From the NCBI RefSeq assembly GCF_040276085.1, contig NZ_JBELOK010000002.1, positions 310,001-374,000 on the forward strand: DNA of 64,000 nucleotides, in the 5' to 3' direction. Below the pieces are notes generated by a model, which had not been told where the DNA came from, did not search any database, and saw only the letters and a list, made by a program, of their open reading frames with translations. The position numbers were made by a program, and so were the translations under genes. Shown here one piece after another: positions 30,282-38,250 of the stretch; the first letter of the stretch is position 1; the number at the start of each line of letters is the position of its first letter. This stretch comes from Castellaniella sp040276085 (lineage in GTDB: Bacteria; Pseudomonadota; Gammaproteobacteria; Burkholderiales; Burkholderiaceae_B).

Positions 30282-30845
30282 TCAAGACTGCCCTGCAGAG
30301 ACCATGACCAGCGCGGGACGCAGCACCCGGTCGGCAATCAGATAGCCCTTTTGCAGGCATTGCGCCACAGTACCTTGCGGCTGATCGGAGGGAACGGTGG
30401 AGATGGCCTGATGGCGATGAGGATCAAAGGCTTCGCCCGGCTGCGGAGCAACCTCGTGCATCTGATTGCGCTCGAAGGCAGTGTTGAGCTGCCGCAAAGT
30501 GGCCTCTACACCCTGTTGCCAGTCGGTTGCCGTTTGATCCGGTTGCGCCAGTGCTGCTTCGAGGCTGTCACGGACAGGAATCAGGCTTTCGGCAAAGGAT
30601 TCAGTACCAAACTTGCGCGCCTTGGCCACATCGTCCTGGGACCGGCGACGCACGTTCTCGACTTCGGCATGCGCACGCAGCAGCTGATCGTGATATTCGG
30701 CCAGCTTGGCCTGAGCTTCCGCCAGAAGTGTGGGAAGGTCTTCTTCGGGCTGCTCGGCAGGCGCCGACGCGGGGGTCTCAGGGGTTTCAGCCGAACCCTG
30801 GGCTTCTGCAGCCTGAGGATCCAGGTCTTCCTGGGGTGCCGACAT
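30282..30845 (-). CDS. grpE: Nucleotide exchange factor GrpE
   Basis: The 187-residue protein has an acidic, Pro/Glu-rich N-terminus, a long coiled coil (residues about 45-100, A-E-V-E-N-V-R-R-R) and the C-terminal beta domain ending G-Y-x-I-A-D-R-V-L-R-P-A-L-V. It releases ADP from DnaK. It is upstream of dnaK on the same strand. Confidence 0.96.
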   Translation of the reverse strand: MSAPQEDLDPQAAEAQGSAETPETPASAPAEQPEEDLPTLLAEAQAKLAEYHDQLLRAHAEVENVRRRSQDDVAKARKFGTESFAESLIPVRDSLEAALAQPDQTATDWQQGVEATLRQLNTAFERNQMHEVAPQPGEAFDPHRHQAISTVPSDQPQGTVAQCLQKGYLIADRVLRPALVMVSAGQS

Positions 30846-31005
30846 GGTGTGTTCTCCAACAGAAAAATACAGATGGGGATGTATATGAGGGGTAAAGACA
30901 GAATTTCAAGAGCACAGATGAGCCTGGCCGGAGATGTGCGACATGCAGCCCCCTGCCCTGCGTGCGTAAGCTTGTGGCAAGCGCTGCGGCCCGCCATGCC
31001 GGGGA

Positions 31006-32019
31006 TCAGGACGAGGCCTGGCCTAGCGCGCTGGAGAGCATGCGGGCCGTAATATCGACGATCGGGATGACTCTTTCGTAGGCCATGCGGGTAGGCCCGA
31101 TGACGCCCAATGTGCCGATCACCTGGCCATCCACGCCGTAGGGCGCGGTAATCACTGAAACGTCTTCAAGGGGCATCAGGCGGGAATCTCCACCTATGTA
31201 GATTTGCACCCCTTGCGCCTGGCTGGAGACATCCAGCAAATGCAGGAGATCAGTTTTTTGTTCGAACAAGGCAAACAGGCGCCGCAAGCGATCCATGTCG
31301 GCGGTCATCTCGGAGATTTCGAGCAGTTTGCCCTCGCCGGAGATGACCACGGATTCGTCCGCTGTATCGGTGGTGCTGATGCCGGCATCCACGGCCTGCT
31401 GCATCAGGCGCGAGATATCCGTGCGCAGCGAGGCGAGCTCGGCCGCCAGCGCAATGCGTACCTCGTGGAAGGATCGGCCTGAGAAATGATGATTAAAAAA
31501 ATTGGACGCTTCGAGAAGTTCGATCTCGGTGTATTCGCGCGGCACAAACAAAATGCGATTTTGTACATCGCCGTCTGGTGTGACGATGATGAGCAAGACG
31601 CGCTTATCGGAGAGCCGGATGAACTCGATGTGGCGAAACACCTGGGTGCGTTTAGGGGTCAGCACGACGCCCGCGAACTGCGACAAATTGGATAGCAGCG
31701 TAGCAGCCGCCGTGACCGCCCGGCCGGGTTGTGCCGCCGGCAGGTATTCGGCGATGGGCAGATCGGGCGAGAACTCGTAGGGCCGTACCGTGAGCAGAGA
31801 ATCCACAAACATCCGGTAGCCGCGGGGGGTAGGCACCCGGCCGGCTGAGGTATGCGGGCTGTGGATCAGGCCCAGGTCTTCGAGGTCGGACATCACATTG
31901 CGGATGGTTGCCGGGGAAAGATCAAACACTTTCGACAAGGTACGGGAACCCACAGGCTGGCCGTCCGCTATGTAGCGTTCTACCAGAGCCTTAAGCAATG
32001 ATTTGGCTCGATCATCCAT
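31006..32019 (-). CDS. hrcA: Heat-inducible transcription repressor HrcA
   Basis: The 337-residue protein has an N-terminal winged helix (P-V-G-S-R-T-L, S-P-A-T-I-R-N-V-M-S-D-L-E-D-L-G) and a GAF-like core, typical of HrcA. HrcA represses class I heat-shock genes by binding CIRCE; no CIRCE element is evident around this cluster, so groESL elsewhere may be the target. It is divergent from nadK. Confidence 0.95.
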   Translation of the reverse strand: MDDRAKSLLKALVERYIADGQPVGSRTLSKVFDLSPATIRNVMSDLEDLGLIHSPHTSAGRVPTPRGYRMFVDSLLTVRPYEFSPDLPIAEYLPAAQPGRAVTAAATLLSNLSQFAGVVLTPKRTQVFRHIEFIRLSDKRVLLIIVTPDGDVQNRILFVPREYTEIELLEASNFFNHHFSGRSFHEVRIALAAELASLRTDISRLMQQAVDAGISTTDTADESVVISGEGKLLEISEMTADMDRLRRLFALFEQKTDLLHLLDVSSQAQGVQIYIGGDSRLMPLEDVSVITAPYGVDGQVIGTLGVIGPTRMAYERVIPIVDITARMLSSALGQASS

Positions 32020-32137
32020 ATTGTGTTTCTCGGTGTCCGGGACATGCCTGACACATCGCCTTGCGGCGCATGCGCCTGCATCCCCCTATAATCGGATACC
32101 GACTATTATCCCTTAAACGCACGAGGTACCGGGTTTC

Positions 32138-33049
32138 ATGCACTTTAATACCGTGGCCCTGATCGGCCGCTATCAAGATAGCGGCCTGGACACCCCCCTG
32201 AGACGGCTGGGTGCCGTGCTGCAGGCACTGGGCTGCAAGGTGCTCATCGAAGCCGAAACCGGCCGCAATACCGGCGTTACTGATTTCCCGCTGGCCGACT
32301 ACACAGCCATAGGCCAGCAGGCTGATCTGGCCATCATCATGGGCGGCGATGGCACCATGCTGGCGGCCGCCCGCCGCCTGGCCACCACAAACGTCGCCAT
32401 GATCGGTGTCAACCACGGACGCCTGGGGTTCATCACCGATATCCCTCTGGACAGCGCCGATCAAGCCATCACCGGCATCCTCAACGGCGCCTACGTCGAA
32501 GACGAACGCGTGCTCCTCGAAGGCCGTGTGCTGCGTGGCAACCAGGAAATGGCCTCGGGGCTTGCGCTCAACGACGTCATCATCAACCGCGCAGGCCGCG
32601 GTGGCATGATCGAGCTCAAGGTAGAGTGCAATGGAGTGTTCATGCATAGCCAGCGCGCCGACGGCCTGATCATCGCCACGCCAACCGGCTCCACGGCATA
32701 CGCCCTGTCTGCCGGCGGGCCGATTCTGCACCCTCAGGTCAATGCCCTGGTACTGGTGCCGGTGGCACCGCAAACCTTGTCCAACCGCCCGATCACCCTG
32801 CCCGAAGATTCCCACCTCAATATCACCATCCGGGCCCTGGGCCGGGTAGAGTCCGGTGCCAGCGTGCACTTCGACATGCAGGCATTGTCCAACTGCCAGG
32901 AAGGCGATCAGATTGTTGTCCGGCGCAGCCCACACCGGGTACGGTTTCTGCATCCGCAGGGCTATAGCTATTTTTCGACACTGCGCAGCAAGCTGAACTG
33001 GAACCGCATGCTGCACCCCTGGGACGACCCGGACGAAACCAGCCGCTAA
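32138..33049 (+). CDS. nadK: NAD kinase
   Basis: The 303-residue enzyme phosphorylates NAD to NADP. It has the nucleotide-binding G-G-D-G-T-M-L motif, then N-x-G-x-L-G-F-I-T and the P-T-G-S-T-A-Y-A-L-S-A-G-G-P-I signature. It is followed after 5 bp by recN, the usual betaproteobacterial order (hrcA divergent, nadK-recN). Confidence 0.96.
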   Translation: MHFNTVALIGRYQDSGLDTPLRRLGAVLQALGCKVLIEAETGRNTGVTDFPLADYTAIGQQADLAIIMGGDGTMLAAARRLATTNVAMIGVNHGRLGFITDIPLDSADQAITGILNGAYVEDERVLLEGRVLRGNQEMASGLALNDVIINRAGRGGMIELKVECNGVFMHSQRADGLIIATPTGSTAYALSAGGPILHPQVNALVLVPVAPQTLSNRPITLPEDSHLNITIRALGRVESGASVHFDMQALSNCQEGDQIVVRRSPHRVRFLHPQGYSYFSTLRSKLNWNRMLHPWDDPDETSR

Positions 33050-33054
33050 CCACC

Positions 33055-34704
33055 ATGCTGCGCACCCTGCACATTCTCGACTTCGTCATCGTCGACCATG
33101 CCGAAATCAGCTTCGAGCCTGGGTTTACCGTGTTTTCGGGCGAAACAGGGGCCGGCAAGTCCATTCTTATCGATGCCTTATCGCTGGCCCTGGGGGGCCG
33201 CGGAGACGCCAGCCTGATCCGCACAGGCGCCACCCGCACCGAGATCAGTGCCATCTTCGATGCACCGCCCAGCGCCAGCCACTGGCTGGCCGAGCAAGCC
33301 ATCGAAGGCCCCGAGATCATCCTGCGCCGCATTATCGACACGCAGGGTCGCAGCCGGGCCTATATCAATGGCTCGCCCACCACACTGGGGCAATTGCGCG
33401 ACCTTGGCGCACTACTGGTGGATATCCATGGGCAGCATGCCCACCAAAGCCTGCTGCACGCAGCCAGCCAGCGCAGCATCCTCGACGATCAAGGCGGCCT
33501 GCAGGCGCAGGTGGCGGCTGTCACCGACGCATGGACTGTCTGGCGTGAGGCTCAAGCTGCCCTGCTGGCAGCCCAGGATAACGCCGCCGGGCAAGCGCAG
33601 GTTCTGCAGCATCTGCAACAGGACGTCGAGTTTCTCGATGAGCTCTCTCCCGAGGAAGGCGAATGGGACGAGCTATGCAGCCGCCAGACCCGCCTTGCCC
33701 ACGCGCAGGCACTGCTGGCCGGGGCAGGCCAGGCAATCGAGGCGCTGGAGGGTGAATCCGCCTCGGCAGCCCAGGCCATTCAGGCTGCCATCCAGACCCT
33801 GCAATCACTCACGCGACACGACCCGCGTCTCGCAGAACATTGCCAGACGCTCGAATCTGCTCGCATCCTTTGCGCAGAAACCGTCTCTGGCCTGGAGGCC
33901 TACGCCAGCCGGCTTGAACTGGATCCCGATGCCCTGGCCCAGGCAGATGCCCGCATGAGCCAAATGTTTGCCGCCGCCCGCCGGTTTCATGTCGAGCCCG
34001 AAGAACTCACCGCCCTGCATGCGTCGCTACAAACCAAGCTGCAGGACGCCGCAGCCGGCCAGGATATCCAGGCACTGGAAAACACATGCCAGGCGGCACA
34101 AATCCGCTATCACACACACGCACAAGCCCTTGGCGTGGCGCGTCAGGCCATCGCCGAGAAACTCTCGGCCGAGGTAACCGCCGCCATGCAAACCCTGTCT
34201 CTGGAAGGGGGACGTTTCGAAGTGGCCCTGCAGGCATGCAAGCCCTCGGCACATGGCCTGGAAACCACCGAATTCCTGGTTGCCGGCCACGCAGGCGTGC
34301 CCACGCGCCCATTGGCCCGGGTAGCCTCAGGCGGCGAGCTTGCCCGGATCTCGCTAGCTCTATCTGTGATTGCCAGCCAGGCTGCACGAGTGCCTACCCT
34401 GATTTTCGATGAAGTGGATACCGGTATCGGGGGTGCGGTTGCTGAGGTTGTCGGCCGTCTGTTGCGCCAACTGGGGCATCGCCATCAGGTGCTGTGCGTT
34501 ACCCACCTGGCCCAGGTGGCGGCATGCGCATCGCATCACTATCAGGTCAGCAAGGCCACCCGCCAGAAACAGGTGCGATCCAGCATCCAGACCCTGGACG
34601 AATCCGCCCGCGTCGAAGAAATCGCCCGTATGTTGGGCGGCCTGACACTTACCGCAGCCACACGGGATCACGCCCGAGAAATGCTGCGCTTGTCGGCGCA
34701 ATAA
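33055..34704 (+). CDS. recN: DNA repair ATPase RecN
   Basis: The 549-residue SMC-like protein has Walker A G-E-T-G-A-G-K-S near residue 29-36, a central coiled coil, ABC signature S-G-G-E-L-A-R-I and Walker B L-I-F-D-E-V-D-T-G-I. It acts early in double-strand-break repair. It overlaps no neighbour but sits 5 bp after nadK, so the two are co-transcribed. Confidence 0.96.
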   Translation: MLRTLHILDFVIVDHAEISFEPGFTVFSGETGAGKSILIDALSLALGGRGDASLIRTGATRTEISAIFDAPPSASHWLAEQAIEGPEIILRRIIDTQGRSRAYINGSPTTLGQLRDLGALLVDIHGQHAHQSLLHAASQRSILDDQGGLQAQVAAVTDAWTVWREAQAALLAAQDNAAGQAQVLQHLQQDVEFLDELSPEEGEWDELCSRQTRLAHAQALLAGAGQAIEALEGESASAAQAIQAAIQTLQSLTRHDPRLAEHCQTLESARILCAETVSGLEAYASRLELDPDALAQADARMSQMFAAARRFHVEPEELTALHASLQTKLQDAAAGQDIQALENTCQAAQIRYHTHAQALGVARQAIAEKLSAEVTAAMQTLSLEGGRFEVALQACKPSAHGLETTEFLVAGHAGVPTRPLARVASGGELARISLALSVIASQAARVPTLIFDEVDTGIGGAVAEVVGRLLRQLGHRHQVLCVTHLAQVAACASHHYQVSKATRQKQVRSSIQTLDESARVEEIARMLGGLTLTAATRDHAREMLRLSAQ

Positions 34705-34719
34705 GGATCGTCAGGAAAA

Positions 34720-34744
34720 TTGCCTGGTGGCCGGCACCAGGCAA
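34720..34744. terminator. Hairpin between recN and fur
   Basis: The perfect 10-bp stem TTGCCTGGTG (34720-34729) and CACCAGGCAA (34735-34744) has a 5-nt loop. On the minus strand it is followed by TTTTCC, so it mainly serves fur and stops transcription between the two convergent genes. Confidence 0.78.
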
Positions 34745-34750
34745 GCGGCA

Positions 34751-35176
34751 TCAGGCCTTTTTCTGCTTGGCGCATTGAGGGCACATGCCATAGAGCATCA
34801 TATGGTGGCTCTCGAGAATAAAGCCGTTATCCTTGGCCACCCGCACCTGGCGTTTTTCGATTTCCTCATCCGAGAACTCGACCACGCGCCCGCAATTGGT
34901 GCAGATCAGGTGATCGTGGTGATCTCCGTCGTTGAGTTCGAAGACCGCCTTGCCGCCATCAAACTGACTGCGCAGCAGGATGCCGGCTTGCTCGAACTGC
35001 GTCAGCACACGATACACCGTGGCCAGCCCGATATCGACGTCTTCGGCGATCAATGCGCGATAGACATCCTCGGCGCTGTGGTGGCGCGTTTCAGCCTTGC
35101 GGAAAATATCCAGGATCTTCAGGCGCGGAAATGTCGCCTTCAGACCCATGTTTTTGAGCTCAATCTGATCGTTCAT
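34751..35176 (-). CDS. fur: Ferric uptake regulator Fur
   Basis: The 141-residue regulator has an N-terminal winged helix (L-K-A-T-F-P-R-L-K-I-L, A-T-V-Y-R-V-L), the metal-binding G-D-H-H-D-H-L-I-C-T-N-C and a second Cys pair C-P-Q-C. It represses iron uptake genes when Fe(II) is bound. The ATG at 35174-35176 matches the family start; the longer reading is not conserved. It is divergent from bamE, a common arrangement. Confidence 0.95.
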   Translation of the reverse strand: MNDQIELKNMGLKATFPRLKILDIFRKAETRHHSAEDVYRALIAEDVDIGLATVYRVLTQFEQAGILLRSQFDGGKAVFELNDGDHHDHLICTNCGRVVEFSDEEIEKRQVRVAKDNGFILESHHMMLYGMCPQCAKQKKA

Positions 35177-35337
35177 GGTTGAAGTATCCTGGGTACTGCC
35201 GCAGAAAGCAAGCGCACTGGTAACGCTAAAACAGGAGCCGGCACAATGACGAATTAAGCGCCACGTGCATGCGTCCATTCGAATTCCCTTTATGATAGCG
35301 GTTTTGGTGGCCGCAATCTGCGTGCCGATGATCCACT

Positions 35338-35913
35338 ATGGGGGCTTTTGTGCGTATCCGAGCAAGTCACTTTTCCCGCCAGGCGGGTATCTGCCTGACA
35401 GCCAGCCTGCTAACCATTGTTCTGGCCGGCTGCGGCACCACCAACTGGGGATTTCCCTATCGGGCTGCAGTACAGCAAGGCAACTGGATAACCTCCGAGC
35501 AAGTATCCCAGCTCGAAGTCGGCATGACACGCGATCAGGTCAGGTTCATCCTGGGTACGCCCACGTTGCAAGACGCCTTCCATGCCCAGCGCTGGGACTA
35601 CCCGTACTACAACCAGCCCGGATATGGCTCCCAAGAGCTGCGCAATTTCACCGTCTGGTTTGAGAACGACCTGCTGGTGCGCTGGTCGGGCGATGAACAA
35701 CCCAACCGCCAGCCTTTCCAAAAAGCCGATACAGGTAAAACCGCCATATCATCCGACGACACCAGCCGCGCAGATGACGCGGCCCGTGAAGCCGCCTCTC
35801 CTGGCATCAGCCCCGACACTGCCCCCAATACGGGGTTATCAAACACCGGTAGCCAAACCTCCGGCGGCACTGTGCTGCCTCTAGCCACTCCCGACTCCAC
35901 CAAGGCTCAATAA
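35338..35913 (+). CDS. bamE: Outer membrane assembly lipoprotein BamE
   Basis: The 191-residue lipoprotein has a signal peptide ending in the lipobox L-A-G-C, with Cys32 as the lipidation site. The BamE fold follows with Q-V-S-Q-L-E-V-G-M-T-R-D-Q-V-R-F-I-L-G-T-P and R-W-D-Y. The C-terminal 70 residues are a low-complexity Ser/Thr/Ala/Pro tail, longer than the usual family members. It acts in the BAM complex at the outer membrane and is followed 2 bp later by dapB. Confidence 0.92.
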   Translation: MGAFVRIRASHFSRQAGICLTASLLTIVLAGCGTTNWGFPYRAAVQQGNWITSEQVSQLEVGMTRDQVRFILGTPTLQDAFHAQRWDYPYYNQPGYGSQELRNFTVWFENDLLVRWSGDEQPNRQPFQKADTGKTAISSDDTSRADDAAREAASPGISPDTAPNTGLSNTGSQTSGGTVLPLATPDSTKAQ

Positions 35914-35915
35914 CC

Positions 35916-36707
35916 ATGCGGATTGCAATTGCTGGCGCCTCTGGCCGTATGGGCCGCATGCTGATCGAGGCCGTACTGAACTCCACCGACCTCACTCTTG
36001 CTACGGCCCTCGACCGCCCAGGGAGTGAATCCCTGGGGCAAGATGCCGGCCAGTCGGCCGGGGTACGTACCGGGGTAGTCATTACCGATGACGTAAACGC
36101 GCTGTCACAGGCCGATTGCCTGATCGACTTCACACGCCCGGAGGGCACACTGGCACACCTTGAAATCTGTGCCGCCCACGGCGTGAAATGCGTCATCGGC
36201 ACCACGGGCTTTGACACCGAGGGCAAGCAGGCCATCCGGGTTGCCGCACAAAAAACCGCCATTGTCTTTGCGCCCAACATGAGCGTGGGGGTCAATGCCA
36301 CCATCAAGCTGCTGGATATGGCTGCACGGCTACTTAATAACGGCTACGACGTCGAAGTTTTCGAAGCGCATCATCGCAATAAAGTAGATGCGCCTTCGGG
36401 CACTGCACTGGCCATGGGTGAGGCCGTCGCCAACGCCTGGGGCGTCCCGCTGGACGACGTTGCCGACTGGGCCCGCCACGGCCACACCGGCCCGCGCGAA
36501 ACCGGCCATATCGGCTTCTCGGTGGTACGCGGCGGCGATATTGTGGGCGACCACACGGTTTACTTTTGCGGCACCGGCGAGCGCATCGAAATCACTCACC
36601 GATCCAGCAGCCGTGCCACTTATGCCCAGGGCAGCCTGCGCGCAGCACGCTATCTGGCCCGCAAAGAGTTCGGCCTGTTTGACATGCAGGATGTGCTGGC
36701 CAGCTGA
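35916..36707 (+). CDS. dapB: 4-hydroxy-tetrahydrodipicolinate reductase
   Basis: The 263-residue enzyme of lysine/meso-diaminopimelate synthesis has an N-terminal Rossmann motif G-A-S-G-R-M-G, the E-A-H-H-R-x-K-V-D-A-P-S-G-T-A active-site signature and a C-terminal tetramer region. The length is standard. Its stop abuts the stop of the convergent murB with no bases between. Confidence 0.96.
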   Translation: MRIAIAGASGRMGRMLIEAVLNSTDLTLATALDRPGSESLGQDAGQSAGVRTGVVITDDVNALSQADCLIDFTRPEGTLAHLEICAAHGVKCVIGTTGFDTEGKQAIRVAAQKTAIVFAPNMSVGVNATIKLLDMAARLLNNGYDVEVFEAHHRNKVDAPSGTALAMGEAVANAWGVPLDDVADWARHGHTGPRETGHIGFSVVRGGDIVGDHTVYFCGTGERIEITHRSSSRATYAQGSLRAARYLARKEFGLFDMQDVLAS

Positions 36708-37718
36708 TTAATCCAGCATTACCGGCTCTTGTTCAAGCGCCACCCCAAACTGATCTGCCACAGCCTGTTGCACCGTCTGCGCCAACGCCATGACATCGGC
36801 TGCGCAGGCACCTCCATGGTTTACCAATACCAACGCCTGGCGTGGATGCATCCCCACCGGGCCCAACTGGCGCCCTTTCCAGCCTGCCTGCTCAATCAGC
36901 CAACCAGCAGCCAGCTTCACGCGGCCATCGGCCTGTGGGTAGGCACGCAAGTCTGTAAACTGCCGGCGTAGCGCCTGCGCCTGCTCGGCGTCCACCACCG
37001 GATTCTTGAAAAAACTGCCTGCATTGCCCTGCATTGCCGGATCGGGCAATTTATGCCGCCGGATCTCACAGACGGCATCAAAGACCTGCAAGGCTGTGGG
37101 TGTTGCCTTGCCCCAATCAACCACATAGCGCTGCAAATCGGGATATGCCAGCCGTGGTACCCATTGCTTGGGCAGGGCAAAGCGCACCCGTGTGATCAGC
37201 CAACGGCCGGCGCCATCACGCTTAAAGCGGCTGTCACGGTAACCAAACCCACACTCGGCGGCCGGCAAGATAGTTTCAAGCCCTGTATAAAGATCCCAGG
37301 CCACCACAGAGTGCAGACACTCGCTAAGCTCCAGGCCATATGCCCCGATATTTTGCACCGGTGCCGCACCGACAGTACCAGGGATGAGCGCGAGGTTTTC
37401 CAGCCCTGGCCACCCCCGCTGCAAGCAATACGCCACAAACGCGTGCCAAGGCTCACCCGCCGCGGCTTCTATAAGCCAGTAGTCTGCTGTCTCCTGCCAC
37501 AGCCGTATCCCCTTCAGGGCCACCTGCACTACCCGATGGCCAGGCTGCGGCAACATCACGACATTGCTGCCGCCACCCAGTACAAATAAAGGCGCGCCAG
37601 GCAGGCCACAGAGTGAAGGAAGATCAGCTTCATCTTCCAGCCGCGCAACCTGGGCGCGGGCAGGCAAGCCCAGCGTATTGCACGGCTGTAGAGACTGTTC
37701 CGTAAAGGCAAGCGACAT
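36708..37718 (-). CDS. murB: UDP-N-acetylenolpyruvoylglucosamine reductase
   Basis: The 336-residue FAD enzyme of peptidoglycan synthesis has the FAD-binding L-G-G-G-S-N-V, I-P-G-T-V-G-A-A-P-x-Q-N-I-G-A-Y, and the catalytic Ser in G-N-A-G-S-F-F-K-N-P. It is a type I MurB with Y-x-x-S-x-F present as Y-R-D-S-R-F. The start ATG is at 37718, and the gene ends directly against dapB. Confidence 0.95.
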   Translation of the reverse strand: MSLAFTEQSLQPCNTLGLPARAQVARLEDEADLPSLCGLPGAPLFVLGGGSNVVMLPQPGHRVVQVALKGIRLWQETADYWLIEAAAGEPWHAFVAYCLQRGWPGLENLALIPGTVGAAPVQNIGAYGLELSECLHSVVAWDLYTGLETILPAAECGFGYRDSRFKRDGAGRWLITRVRFALPKQWVPRLAYPDLQRYVVDWGKATPTALQVFDAVCEIRRHKLPDPAMQGNAGSFFKNPVVDAEQAQALRRQFTDLRAYPQADGRVKLAAGWLIEQAGWKGRQLGPVGMHPRQALVLVNHGGACAADVMALAQTVQQAVADQFGVALEQEPVMLD

Positions 37719-37896
37719 ATTTGGCAGCAGGCTGCCAGGCAGCCCGAGAAGTCAGCAAAAGCGTAAGCATACCCCGCACCTGAGGGCATTTGACAGGGCC
37801 AACAAGGATATCGTATAGTTTCGCTCCTGCAAGTTCTCGTATCCGTGCAACGCGGGGCAACCCACCAAAACACGGGTCTTTAAAGCCTTCACCGGT

Positions 37897-37925
37897 TTGA
37901 CAGACAAAAAAATGCGATATAGAAT
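37897..37925 (+). promoter_or_regulatory. Promoter of tRNA-Gly
   Basis: A consensus -35 TTGACA (37897-37902) and a -10 TAGAAT (37920-37925) are separated by 17 bp, ending about 25 bp before the tRNA. Confidence 0.7.
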
Positions 37926-37949
37926 GCGTGGCTTAGCTTGATAGCTAAC

Positions 37950-38025
37950 GCGGGAATAGCTCAGTTGGTAGAGCGCAACCTTGCCAAGGTTGAGGTCGCG
38001 AGTTCGAGACTCGTTTCCCGCTCCA
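37950..38025 (+). tRNA. tRNA-Gly(GCC)
   Basis: The 76-nt cloverleaf has a 7-bp acceptor stem (GCGGGAA with TTCCCGC), a D arm, an anticodon loop TTGCCAA giving anticodon GCC, a T arm with TTCGAGA and an encoded 3' CCA. Its 3' half is the probable attachment site of the island whose integrase gene starts 225 bp downstream, as for IntB13/ICEclc-type elements. No second att copy was found in the window, so the far boundary lies beyond 64,000. Confidence 0.97.
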
Positions 38026-38070
38026 AATTATGATCTACAGACATCCACTGACGTCTGTAAGTTCTTGATT

Positions 38071-38096
38071 AAAGGGGCTTTCGCCCCTTTTTTCAT
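38071..38096 (+). terminator. Terminator after tRNA-Gly
   Basis: AAAGGGGC (38071-38078) pairs with GCCCCTTT (38083-38090) and is followed by a T run. It ends the tRNA transcript before the integrase. Confidence 0.85.
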
Positions 38097-38250
38097 TCCA
38101 GCGAACGCCACTGGAATCCACCTACAGCCAACGTTTTTGAGTCCCCAAATGAGGCATCAAAATACGGGTGGAACAGATGCCGGATAGTTGCTGGAGCCAG
38201 GCGGGAGTCACGACGAGCATTGGCCCTAAGTCGCAACTTGGGAGCTCGAA